Shown: piece by piece, positions 1 through 6,547 of the stretch
Numbering within the stretch: position 1 is the first letter of the stretch
Layout of the letters: every line of letters begins with the position of its first letter
DNA from: an uncultured Phascolarctobacterium sp.
Lineage (GTDB): Bacteria; Bacillota; Negativicutes; Acidaminococcales; Acidaminococcaceae
DNA length: 7,020 nucleotides
Assembly (NCBI GenBank): GCA_946002345.1
Contig: CAMFZA010000088.1
Span: forward strand, 1-7,020
Direction: 5' to 3'
Program-made: the position numbers and the translations under genes
The notes under the pieces: model-generated
The model's database searches: none
Seen by the model: the letters and a program-made list of their open reading frames with translations, nothing else
Told to the model about the DNA's origin: nothing

Positions 1-51
1 CTCTACAATAGCGGCACAGGCTGCTTTTTTTGTCAAAGTTTTTACTTCCAT
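1..51 (-). CDS. Start of an unidentified gene, cut off by the left window edge
   Basis: An ATG at 51-49 opens a frame that runs without a stop to the window edge, giving 17 residues: MEVKTLTKKAACAAIVE. It begins only 4 bases after the ahcY stop codon, so it is probably the next gene of the same transcript and translated by coupling; no strong ribosome binding site precedes it. Seventeen residues are too few to name the product. Because mtnP and mtnA lie upstream and the later aerobic salvage genes are not seen, a class II (fuculose-phosphate type) aldolase acting on methylthioribulose- or deoxyribulose-1-phosphate would make sense here, and the AAIVE stretch would fit the first helix of such proteins, but that is a guess from context. 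Confidence 0.6.
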   Translation of the reverse strand, partial: MEVKTLTKKAACAAIVE

Positions 52-55
52 GATC

Positions 56-1300
56 TTATTCAGCGGCCAAATAAGCCTTTTGCTCCTCAGTGAGGGTGTC
101 AATGCCTGCACCCATAGCATGCAGCTTCAGAGCCGCAATTTCCGTATTCAGCTCCTCCGGCAGCACATACAGCTTGTTCTCCATGGTGCCCTTATGGTCC
201 AAGAGATACTTCATAGCCAGGAACTGCATAGCAAAGGACAGGTCCATAATCTCGATGGGATGACCATCGCCACAAGCCAGATTTACCAAACGACCCTCGC
301 CCAACAGGTTCAGCTTACGACCATCCGCAGTGGTATAAGTCATAATGTTCTTGCGCACCTCGTAGGGCGGAATGACTGACAATTCCTCCAAATGATGCTT
401 GTTGACCTCCACATCAAAGTGACCTGCATTACACATAACAGCACCATTCTTCATGACCTGCATATGCTCCTTGGTAATGACATCCTTGCAGCCGGTAACG
501 GTAACGAAAATGTCGCCTTCCTTAGCTGCCTCGATCATGGGCATAACCCGGAAGCCATCGAAAACCGCCTCAATACCCTTAATGGGGTCAACCTCGGTAA
601 CAATAACATTGGCACCCAAGCCCTTGGCACGCATGGCTACGCCCTTGCCACACCAGCCATAGCCGGCCACAACCACGGTGCGCCCTGCTACGGACATATT
701 AGTGGTACGCATAATGCCATCCCAGGACGATTGCCCGGTACCATAACGATTGTCAAAAAGGTACTTGCAATAAGCATCATTTACAGCGATCATGGGGAAG
801 GCCAAATGACCAGCTGCAGCCAAAGCCTTCAGACGGTGTACGCCGGTGGTGGTTTCCTCACTGCCGCCAATAAGCTTGCCAATCAGGTCGCGACGCTCAC
901 CGTGAAGCATGTTCACCAAATCGCCGCCGTCATCTATAATCAAATCCGGCTCAATCTTCAGCGCTTCACGCAGGTACATATCATACTCTTCGTTGGTGCA
1001 AGCATGGGTTGCAAAAACGGTGATGCCGCTGTCCACAAGAGCTGCGGCAATCTCGTCCTGAGTGGACAGGGGGTTGGAGCCAGTAACTACCACATTGGCA
1101 CCTGCATTCTTCAGCACCATGGCCAAATAAGCAGTCTTAGCCTCAAGATGAATGGTTACCACCATGTTCAAGCCGGCAAAGGGCTTGGTTGCGCTATATT
1201 TTTCATTCAAAATGTTCAGCAAAGGCATATATTCCTTGGCCCAGGCAATACGTTGATGGCCTAAGGGAGCCAACTTAATATCCTTAATCATGCTTTCCAT
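56..1300 (-). CDS. ahcY: Adenosylhomocysteinase (S-adenosylhomocysteine hydrolase), archaeal/Thermotoga-like short form
   Basis: This 414-residue cytoplasmic enzyme hydrolyses S-adenosylhomocysteine to homocysteine and adenosine, removing the product that inhibits methyltransferases. Family signatures are plain: HLEAKTA (51-57), DDGGD (123-127), ETTTGVHRL (149-157), NDAYCKYLFDN (174-184, with the substrate-binding Lys and Asp), the NAD-binding loop GYGWCGKG (213-220) with the ribose-binding Glu in VTEVDP (234-239), NAGHFDVEV (291-299) and GHPIEIMDLSFA (346-357). It lacks the extra segment and the Lys-Tyr C-terminal tail of the longer eukaryotic and proteobacterial enzymes, and the HLEAKTA/TGSNPLSTQ wording is that of the archaeal and Thermotoga group, which includes the Methanocaldococcus S-inosylhomocysteine hydrolase. 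The substrate could therefore be the inosine analogue. The gene starts 3 bases after the mtnA stop. GAGGAGG inside the end of mtnA serves as ribosome binding site, about 11 bases from the ATG. The stop is TAA. Confidence 0.96.
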   Translation of the reverse strand: MESMIKDIKLAPLGHQRIAWAKEYMPLLNILNEKYSATKPFAGLNMVVTIHLEAKTAYLAMVLKNAGANVVVTGSNPLSTQDEIAAALVDSGITVFATHACTNEEYDMYLREALKIEPDLIIDDGGDLVNMLHGERRDLIGKLIGGSEETTTGVHRLKALAAAGHLAFPMIAVNDAYCKYLFDNRYGTGQSSWDGIMRTTNMSVAGRTVVVAGYGWCGKGVAMRAKGLGANVIVTEVDPIKGIEAVFDGFRVMPMIEAAKEGDIFVTVTGCKDVITKEHMQVMKNGAVMCNAGHFDVEVNKHHLEELSVIPPYEVRKNIMTYTTADGRKLNLLGEGRLVNLACGDGHPIEIMDLSFAMQFLAMKYLLDHKGTMENKLYVLPEELNTEIAALKLHAMGAGIDTLTEEQKAYLAAE

Positions 1301-1303
1301 GTA

Positions 1304-2362
1304 TCAAAAATCCTCCTCGCTTTGTTCTTGCAGTTTTTTAATATTTTCTATATAGGGCGCCTGAATAACGCCATATTCCGTAATAATACCGGCGATGAGC
1401 TCTGCCGGAGTCACATCAAAGGCCGGGTTAAAGGTATTTACGCCGCTAGGAGCAGTCTGCTCGCTGCGGAAGTACTTTACCTCTTCGCCTGCACGCTCTT
1501 CAATGGGAATTTGCTGGCCACTGGCAATGCTAAAATCAAAGGTGCTCACCGGAGCCGCAATGTAAAAGGGAATCCCGTGGGCTTTAGCAGCTAGGGCCAC
1601 CCCATAGGTGCCAATTTTATTGGCGGTATCCCCATTGGCAGCAATGCGGTCCGCACCCACAACCACAGCGTTGATGCCCTTTTGCCGCATGGTCCAGGCC
1701 GCCATATTATCAGTAATCAGTGTTACAGGAATGCCATCCTCAAAAAGTTCGTAGGCTGTAAGCCGGGCCCCCTGCAGGAGGGGTCTCGTTTCGTCGGCGT
1801 AAACCATTTTGATTTTACCCTGAGCATGAGCACTGCGAATAACCCCCAAGGCCGTTCCCCAGCCACAGGTAGCCAAGGCACCAGCGTTGCAATGGGTCAG
1901 CACCCCTGCCTGCTGGGGCAGCACCGCCGCACCATATTCACCCATTCTTTGATTACGGGCAATATCCTCATTATAGATTTTTACAGCTGCCGCCTCTAAG
2001 GCCTGAATAACCTTATAGGGCGGAGTATCGGCCTCATGCAGCTCCACGGCCAAGGCGTACTGTTTATTAGCAGCCCAGGCTAGATTCACTGCAGTAGGAC
2101 GAGCGCTGATCAAATCATCCCTTACCTTGGCCAAGGCAGCTAAAAAATCAGGCTTATCTGCGCACTCATGGGCACCCAGCACCATGGCAAAGGCCGCCGC
2201 TGCGCCAATGGCCGGTGCACCGCGCACCTCCAGCCTTTTTATAGCCAGCTTCACTCTTTGATAATCCTTGCAGGCAATAAACTCGCACTCCTGGGGTAGC
2301 TTGGTTTGGTCCAAAACCTCCAAAAGCTGCTGCTCCTGCCGCCATATCATTGTTTCAACCAT
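1304..2362 (-). CDS. mtnA: S-methyl-5-thioribose-1-phosphate isomerase
   Basis: This 352-residue cytoplasmic isomerase converts the ring-closed aldose methylthioribose-1-phosphate to the ketose methylthioribulose-1-phosphate; family members also accept 5-deoxyribose-1-phosphate. It belongs to the eIF2B-alpha-like fold. Visible motifs are RGAPAIG (47-53), THCNAG (156-161) with the catalytic Cys158, YADETRP (188-194), GADRI (236-240) with the catalytic Asp238, NGDTANKIGT (243-252) and FNPAFDVTP (311-319). GADRI with NKIGT and the conserved Cys separate it from true translation-factor subunits. Length is normal for the family. The ATG at 2362 sits 5 bases after AAGGAG, which overlaps the mtnP stop codon, so the start is well supported and translation is probably coupled to mtnP (9 bases apart). 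The stop is TGA, 3 bases before ahcY. Confidence 0.96.
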   Translation of the reverse strand: MVETMIWRQEQQLLEVLDQTKLPQECEFIACKDYQRVKLAIKRLEVRGAPAIGAAAAFAMVLGAHECADKPDFLAALAKVRDDLISARPTAVNLAWAANKQYALAVELHEADTPPYKVIQALEAAAVKIYNEDIARNQRMGEYGAAVLPQQAGVLTHCNAGALATCGWGTALGVIRSAHAQGKIKMVYADETRPLLQGARLTAYELFEDGIPVTLITDNMAAWTMRQKGINAVVVGADRIAANGDTANKIGTYGVALAAKAHGIPFYIAAPVSTFDFSIASGQQIPIEERAGEEVKYFRSEQTAPSGVNTFNPAFDVTPAELIAGIITEYGVIQAPYIENIKKLQEQSEEDF

Positions 2363-2371
2363 ACTTGCTCC

Positions 2372-3169
2372 TTACAGCTTAAAACCGCCAAATTCCTTCA
2401 GGGCAGTGTGGCAGCCACAGGTTGCTGCTACAGGCTCGTTATCATTAATAAAGGCAGCAATGAGCTTGTTCATATTGTTAATGCTCTTGCCCATGGCCTC
2501 CACCACCTCCATATGGGACAGGGGTGTGGGCGAAATACCAGCAGCCATATTGGTTACGATGGAGCAGGTGCTATAGCACATTTCTGCCTCACGGGCCAAA
2601 ATGCATTCCGGCATATTGGTCATGCCCACCAGGTCGCCGCCCAGCATAGCATAAGCTTTAATTTCCGCAGCACTTTCAAAGCGAGGACCCTCGGTAGCAA
2701 CATATACGCCCTCCTTATGGAAGGGAATGTCTAGCTTTTCTAAGCATCTAATAACTCGCTCACGCACGCAGGGGCAATAGGGATAGGAAAAATCCACATG
2801 CACTACCCCACGCTCGGGAGTATCATAAAAGGTGTTAATGCGACTTTTTGTGAAATCCAAAACATTAGAGCACACTACAAAATGACCGGCCTTCATTGCC
2901 GGGTTTAGGCTGCCTACAGCGGTGGTAGCAAAAATCTCCTCGGTACCAAGGCTTTTCAAGGCCCAGATATTGGCTCGATAATTAACCTTATGGGGAGCAG
3001 TCTTGTGTCCTACCCCGTGGCGAGTAATGAAAATGACCTGGTTGTCGGCCAGTTCACCTATATTGCACAATGCTTGCCCATAGGGTGTAGCAATAATCCT
3101 TTCCTCAAAGCCCTGCAGGGCCTCCGGACTATAGATACCAGTACCACCGATAATCGCTATTTTACGCAT
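2372..3169 (-). CDS. mtnP: Methylthioadenosine/methylthioinosine phosphorylase (MTAP family)
   Basis: This 265-residue purine nucleoside phosphorylase of the trimeric MTAP/PNP family splits a 5'-modified nucleoside with phosphate, releasing the base and a ribose-1-phosphate derivative that MtnA uses next. Motifs in order: GGTG (8-11, phosphate loop), TRHG (49-52), PHKVNYRAN (59-67), the TTAVGSL segment (82-88), EGPRFES (160-166) and MTNMPE (183-188). The purine-recognition residue is unusual for a methylthioadenosine enzyme. Counting 24 residues from the Met of MTNMPE without gaps gives Asn207, which aligns with Asn243 of human PNP (6-oxopurines), whereas human MTAP has Asp220 there. Methylthioinosine or another 6-oxopurine nucleoside may thus be the preferred substrate. 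A CGC motif near the C terminus (251-253) resembles the CxC described in archaeal MTAP II. AAAGGAGG lies 6 bases before the ATG. It is 40 bases downstream of the HAD gene. Confidence 0.94.
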   Translation of the reverse strand: MRKIAIIGGTGIYSPEALQGFEERIIATPYGQALCNIGELADNQVIFITRHGVGHKTAPHKVNYRANIWALKSLGTEEIFATTAVGSLNPAMKAGHFVVCSNVLDFTKSRINTFYDTPERGVVHVDFSYPYCPCVRERVIRCLEKLDIPFHKEGVYVATEGPRFESAAEIKAYAMLGGDLVGMTNMPECILAREAEMCYSTCSIVTNMAAGISPTPLSHMEVVEAMGKSINNMNKLIAAFINDNEPVAATCGCHTALKEFGGFKL

Positions 3170-3209
3170 GTTTTTCCTCCTTTAAATAAAAATTAGGGAA
3201 ATATGGAAC

Positions 3210-3893
3210 TTAATTATTATCATTAGGTGTGGCTAAAGCTGCCAGCTTATCTAAAAGCTGCAGCAAATCAAGGGGCTGGGAAATGGTGTAGTCTGGCTTG
3301 CCCTGCTCCAGCAGGCTTTGCCAATCTAATTGGGTATATTCCACTGCCACCGTCACACAGCCAGCAGCATTGCCACTTTGCATATCAAAGGGACTATCCC
3401 CCACGCATAGACATTCACCGGGAGTCAGCCCCAAGCGTTGACAGGCCAAAAGCATGGGGTCCGGTGCCGGCTTGCCCCGCTCCGTATCAAGAACGCTAAC
3501 CGTTTCATCAATATAGGGCAGCATACCCAAGCACTGCATTCCCCGCTCTAGCATATAGGCCTTTTTCGAGGTCACCACTGCCAGCTTAAGGTCCCGCTGC
3601 TTTAGCTGCACTAAAAGCTCTGCCACGCCGGGGATGGGCTTAATCATGGTATCATGGTTTGCTGCGTTAAAGGCACCATAGATTTGGCGCAGCTCCAAAA
3701 TACGCTGCTGCTCGTGTATGCCACTAAGTAGCTCCAGTGCATCACCCAAGGGCAGGCCAATGGTGTCGATAATCCTTTGCCTATCCGGCTTCAGGCCCAA
3801 GGCTGTCACACAGGTATGTTCAAAGGTGGCCACAATCAGGTCTATAGTATTGGCTAGAGTGCCATCAAAATCAAACAAAATTCCTTTGATCAA
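3210..3893 (-). CDS. HAD-superfamily phosphatase, PpaX/phosphoglycolate-phosphatase-like
   Basis: A 227-residue cytoplasmic hydrolase with all four HAD motifs: DFDGT (8-12; nucleophile Asp8, acid Asp10), VVTSK (106-110; Thr108), GKPAPDP (140-146; Lys141) and GDSPFD (165-170; Asp166, Asp170). The helical cap between motifs I and II is subfamily I, as in PpaX, Gph and beta-phosphoglucomutase relatives. The substrate cannot be read from sequence. As first gene of an operon with mtnP, mtnA and ahcY it may act on a sugar-phosphate intermediate of nucleoside salvage, for example 5-deoxyribose- or methylthioribose-phosphate; phosphoglycolate or pyrophosphate remain possible. The start is TTG: AAAGGAG lies 6 bases upstream, motif I falls at the usual distance from it, and the first in-frame ATG comes only at residue 83. 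The stop is TAA. Confidence 0.9.
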   Translation of the reverse strand: MIKGILFDFDGTLANTIDLIVATFEHTCVTALGLKPDRQRIIDTIGLPLGDALELLSGIHEQQRILELRQIYGAFNAANHDTMIKPIPGVAELLVQLKQRDLKLAVVTSKKAYMLERGMQCLGMLPYIDETVSVLDTERGKPAPDPMLLACQRLGLTPGECLCVGDSPFDMQSGNAAGCVTVAVEYTQLDWQSLLEQGKPDYTISQPLDLLQLLDKLAALATPNDNN

Positions 3894-3899
3894 GGCTTT

Positions 3900-3906
3900 C
3901 TCCTTT
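3900..3906 (-). promoter_or_regulatory. Ribosome binding site fixing the TTG start of the HAD gene
   Basis: AAAGGAG on the minus strand lies 6 bases before TTG at 3893-3891. Its quality and spacing are the reason for accepting a TTG start. Confidence 0.8.
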
Positions 3907-3934
3907 ATACAAAAAATGCTTTCTTATCTTATAC

Positions 3935-3943
3935 ATTATAGCA
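3935..3943 (-). promoter_or_regulatory. Extended -10 promoter element for the HAD-mtnP-mtnA-ahcY operon
   Basis: Minus-strand TGCTATAAT is a perfect extended -10 element. No good -35 hexamer lies 16-18 bases upstream, as is common for extended -10 promoters. Transcription would begin near 3928, leaving a leader of about 35 bases, too short for a SAM or SAH riboswitch. Confidence 0.6.
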
Positions 3944-3983
3944 TAAACTGCGTCTAAAGGGAATGAGTAGATTAAAAGTATAC

Positions 3984-4012
3984 AATATGTTTATCAGTAT
4001 ATACTGTATCAA
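3984..4012 (-). promoter_or_regulatory. Possible second promoter with an operator-like palindrome in its spacer
   Basis: TTGATA (4012-4007) matches the -35 consensus at five of six bases and stands 17 bases from CATATT (3989-3984), which matches the -10 at four of six. The spacer begins with the perfect 12-base palindrome CAGTATATACTG (4006-3995), where a repressor dimer would block polymerase. Both the promoter and the operator are predicted by eye; the sequence is AT-rich and chance matches are possible. Confidence 0.35.
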
Positions 4013-4051
4013 TAAAAGAAAAGCTGTGTCACTCTTACAGCAACACAGCTT
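4011..4051 (-). terminator. Rho-independent terminator after the glycosyltransferase gene
   Basis: AAGCTGTGT (4021-4029) pairs perfectly over 9 bases with ACACAGCTT (4043-4051) around a 13-base loop. Read on the minus strand the stem is followed by TTTTCTTTTATT, a U-rich tail. It lies 55 bases after the glycosyltransferase stop and just before the promoters of the next operon, so it separates the two transcription units. Confidence 0.88.
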
Positions 4052-4073
4052 GCAGCCTTATGTAATCATTCCT

Positions 4074-4088
4074 GTAACGAAACGTTAC
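4074..4088. repeat. Short perfect inverted repeat in the 3' untranslated region
   Basis: GTAACG and CGTTAC (6 bases each) flank a 3-base AAA loop. It lies between the glycosyltransferase stop and the terminator. There is no U tract next to it, so it is not a terminator by itself; it could protect the mRNA end or be chance. Confidence 0.4.
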
Positions 4089-4106
4089 TCGAAACAAATG
4101 TTCTCT

Positions 4107-5396
4107 TTACTTTTTATCCCGAACAAAAATAACTTCTTTAGGTCCATCATTTACTGCATCCTCGGGGATAATCACATCATCAAAGCTAATGCCACGAGTA
4201 TGCAGGGTGTGATTCCATTCATGCTCATTACGATGCCACCAGCCTAAGGCGGTGATGGGCACCCAGCTATAGATGAAGATCGGATATAGCAATAAATACA
4301 GCCAGGATTTCCAGGAAGCACGAATTTTCCACAGCACAGCCACCGGGAAGATATACTGACCTACACCAACAATGGTCCAAACCTCCAAGGGAATAATTGT
4401 GTAAAGGATATTGGTGTAAAAGGGCACATAATTATAAATGTAACTACACAGCACAAAGAAGGTGGACACCATGAGGAAATAGGGCTGAATCAGGTTCACG
4501 GAGCAATCCAGCATAACAAGGTTCCGGGTTTTGATGGCCTTCTTCACCATGGGCCATAAATAGCGGTCAGCCACATCAAAATGGCCCTGGGACCAACGCT
4601 TGCGCTGATGCCAGGTTTGCATAAAGGTCAAGGGCTTTTCGTCATAAATAATAGCATCATGAGCCCAAGTAGTGGGAATATTTTCCATCATGGCCTGAAT
4701 GGTGAACTCCATATCCTCCGTCAGGCAGGTTGCACGCCAACCATAACGCTTCAAAACCTCCGTATCAAAGCACATGCCCGTACCACCTAAGCAACAGGAT
4801 AAGCCCATATTATACTTAGCCAGGCTCCACACATGGTTAACAATCCAGAAGGAAATAGCAAAGACGCCGCTCACCCAGGTATCAGTGGGGTTTTTAGCAT
4901 CAATATAGCCCTGAATAATGCGCTCACCATTGCAAAGGCGGCTATTCATCTCCTGCAGGAAATTGGGATGCACCAAATTATCCGCATCAAAGACGCACAC
5001 AGCGTCGTACTTACGCTCCAGCCTAAAAAGACGCTCAAACATCCAGGCCAAGGCAAAGCCCTTGCCCTTGCCCTCCTCGCTAAAACGCTCATGGACAATG
5101 GCGCCAGCCTTGCGAGCCACCTCTGCCGTGTGGTCATCACAATTATCTGCAACTACAAATATATCATACAAGGCGTCATTATAATTCAAACGACGCAGAT
5201 TATCGACTAACTGGGCAATAACCCGCTCCTCGTTATGAGCACAGGCGATAAGGGCGAAGGTTTTGCTTTCATCGTATATTTTAACTTCCTTTTTCTTGCC
5301 GAACAGACCGAACCAGGATACAAAGAAATAATACAGGGTAAAAAAGATAATTAATAGCTGCAAAGGTATCATGACTATATCAAAAACTGTATACAT
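4107..5396 (-). CDS. Membrane-bound family 2 glycosyltransferase (PgaC/cellulose-synthase-like)
   Basis: A 429-residue processive-type inverting glycosyltransferase. A membrane helix at about 5-28 is followed by a cytoplasmic GT-A domain: CAHNEE (52-57), VADNCDDHT (82-90, nucleotide binding), FDADN (136-140, metal-binding Asp137/Asp139), a GGTGMCF acceptor-side segment (204-210), TED (226-228, catalytic base Asp228) and QRKRW (264-268, the QxxRW motif). Three or so membrane segments follow (about 301-321, 330-356, 365-385) and a short charged tail. Length and layout match PgaC-type poly-N-acetylglucosamine synthases, but cellulose-, hyaluronan- and glycolipid-forming relatives look the same; the sugar and product are unknown, and no export partner is seen. 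The gene is 72 bases downstream of pssA. The ATG at 5396 is preferred over the adjacent TTG at 5399 because AAAGGAG (5410-5404) is 7 bases from the ATG and only 4 from the TTG. Stop TAA. Confidence 0.9.
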   Translation of the reverse strand: MYTVFDIVMIPLQLLIIFFTLYYFFVSWFGLFGKKKEVKIYDESKTFALIACAHNEERVIAQLVDNLRRLNYNDALYDIFVVADNCDDHTAEVARKAGAIVHERFSEEGKGKGFALAWMFERLFRLERKYDAVCVFDADNLVHPNFLQEMNSRLCNGERIIQGYIDAKNPTDTWVSGVFAISFWIVNHVWSLAKYNMGLSCCLGGTGMCFDTEVLKRYGWRATCLTEDMEFTIQAMMENIPTTWAHDAIIYDEKPLTFMQTWHQRKRWSQGHFDVADRYLWPMVKKAIKTRNLVMLDCSVNLIQPYFLMVSTFFVLCSYIYNYVPFYTNILYTIIPLEVWTIVGVGQYIFPVAVLWKIRASWKSWLYLLLYPIFIYSWVPITALGWWHRNEHEWNHTLHTRGISFDDVIIPEDAVNDGPKEVIFVRDKK

Positions 5397-5403
5397 CAAA
5401 AAT

Positions 5404-5410
5404 CTCCTTT
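5404..5410 (-). promoter_or_regulatory. Ribosome binding site deciding the glycosyltransferase start
   Basis: Minus-strand AAAGGAG stands 7 bases before ATG (5396) and 4 bases before the directly preceding TTG (5399), favouring the ATG. Confidence 0.75.
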
Positions 5411-5468
5411 ACTCCCAAAAAAATGGGTTTATAGCTAAACTAAAAACTCACTGGGGGTGACAATATTT

Positions 5469-6152
5469 TTATTTGTTCTTGCCAGTAGCGGCACGATAAA
5501 CATGATTGATAATACCAGCAATGGTGTAGGTAAACATACCGATAAAGGGCCAAGCACCTGGACGATTAAAGAGCATGGCTGCGCCGATTACCACAGCAAT
5601 AATCACTGGCAAGCGATACATGGGGTTGCCCTTGCCCTTAAAATCCGGGAATTTAACCTCGCTATACATGATGACAGCAATGGCCAGAGTCATAATGGCC
5701 ACAGCATAGATGCCAAAATTGTAGCCGCTCAGCACATAGGCAGCCAAAAAGCAAGCGCCTGCCGGAATGGGCATGCCTTGAAAATAGCCGTGCACCACAC
5801 CGGTGTTGCAGTTGAAGCGAGCCAAACGCAGACAGCCGCCCACGGCAAACAGGGCAGCAATAACCTGTCCCACCAAGCCCAACTCCTGCAGACCAAACTG
5901 ATAAATCATAATGGCAGGGGCTACGCCGAAGGAGCACATATCACAAAGGGAGTCCATTTCCTTGCCAAAGTCACCGCCGCCCACGCCCAAGGCACGAGCA
6001 GCACGCCCGTCCAGGGAGTCCAAAATGACGGCAATAACGATAAAAATCGGAGCATAGAAAAAGTCACCCTGAATAGTCTTGAAGATGGACAAAATGCCAA
6101 AAATCAAGCTAGCGGAACTAATGCTATTGGGAACAAGACGACGATAATTCAT
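5469..6152 (-). CDS. pssA: CDP-diacylglycerol--serine O-phosphatidyltransferase
   Basis: This 227-residue integral membrane enzyme makes phosphatidylserine from CDP-diacylglycerol and L-serine, the step before Psd. The CDP-alcohol phosphatidyltransferase motif lies at 45-71, with Asp45, DG at 48-49, AR at 52-53, Gly63, Asp67 and the catalytic base Asp71. The gap between AR and Gly is 9 residues where 8 is the usual figure. CLRLARFN (107-114) and FQGMPIPAG (124-132) are typical of phosphatidylserine synthase rather than phosphatidylglycerophosphate or cardiolipin synthase. Roughly six to eight hydrophobic helices fill the rest. The ATG overlaps the psd stop in ATGA, and GGGAGG inside the end of psd is the ribosome binding site, about 8 bases upstream, so the two genes are translationally coupled. 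Length is normal for the Bacillus/archaeal-type enzyme. Stop TAA. Confidence 0.95.
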   Translation of the reverse strand: MNYRRLVPNSISSASLIFGILSIFKTIQGDFFYAPIFIVIAVILDSLDGRAARALGVGGGDFGKEMDSLCDMCSFGVAPAIMIYQFGLQELGLVGQVIAALFAVGGCLRLARFNCNTGVVHGYFQGMPIPAGACFLAAYVLSGYNFGIYAVAIMTLAIAVIMYSEVKFPDFKGKGNPMYRLPVIIAVVIGAAMLFNRPGAWPFIGMFTYTIAGIINHVYRAATGKNK

Positions 6153-6532
6153 GCTTTAATCCTCCCCACTACGGTAACGCCACCAACCACGGTCTGGCCC
6201 TTCTTAACGCAGATCTCTACGTTACGGGGCACAATGAGCTCGGTGCTGGAGCCGAATTTAATCATGCCATAGGTTTCGCCCTGTTGGAGCTGGTGACCAA
6301 CAGTAACCCAGGACACCATGCGCCGTGCCAACAGGCCAGCCACCTGAATCACCAAAAAGCGGATGCGTCCGTTGTCGATGCCCACTGCATGGCGTTCATT
6401 TTCAAAGGAAGCAGACTTTTCGTAGGCCGGCACAAACTGGCCGCAGGTATAGCGCTGGTATTTAATCTCGCCATCCAAGGGACTGCGATTAGTGTGCACG
6501 TCGACGCCGGAAAGGAAACAGGGCAGCTTCAA
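6149..6532 (-). CDS. psd: C-terminal fragment of psd, if translated from an internal TTG
   Basis: After the amber codon the frame stays open to TGA at 6151-6149, overlapping pssA. The first usable start is TTG at 6532-6530, which would give 127 residues with the catalytic His, the FGSS self-cleavage site and the C-terminal beta domain but no PADG aspartate and no membrane helices. No good ribosome binding site stands before it; AGGA at the end of the first fragment is about 17 bases away. Re-initiation is therefore possible but weak. Confidence 0.5.
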   Translation of the reverse strand: MKLPCFLSGVDVHTNRSPLDGEIKYQRYTCGQFVPAYEKSASFENERHAVGIDNGRIRFLVIQVAGLLARRMVSWVTVGHQLQQGETYGMIKFGSSTELIVPRNVEICVKKGQTVVGGVTVVGRIKA

Positions 6533-6547
6533 GGCAGGCTCATTTAA

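Noticed and set aside
392..1264. Long plus-strand open frame (290 codons) opposite ahcY
   Set aside because: It lies wholly opposite a gene with complete adenosylhomocysteinase motifs, its translation resembles no family I know, and it has no ribosome binding site; it reflects codon bias of ahcY.
3894..4106. A SAM or SAH riboswitch before the salvage operon
   Set aside because: The space is taken by a terminator and promoter elements, and the leader after the predicted start is only about 35-85 bases with no multi-helix structure that I can see.
5404..5465. Weak hairpins between pssA and the glycosyltransferase (TCAC/GTGA followed by GTTTTTAG, and CCCA/TGGG)
   Set aside because: Stems of only 4 base pairs are too weak to call a terminator.
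5457..6272. Long plus-strand open frame (271 codons) opposite pssA and the end of psd
   Set aside because: It is antisense to pssA, has low-complexity His/Asn/Thr-rich content, and has no recognisable domain.
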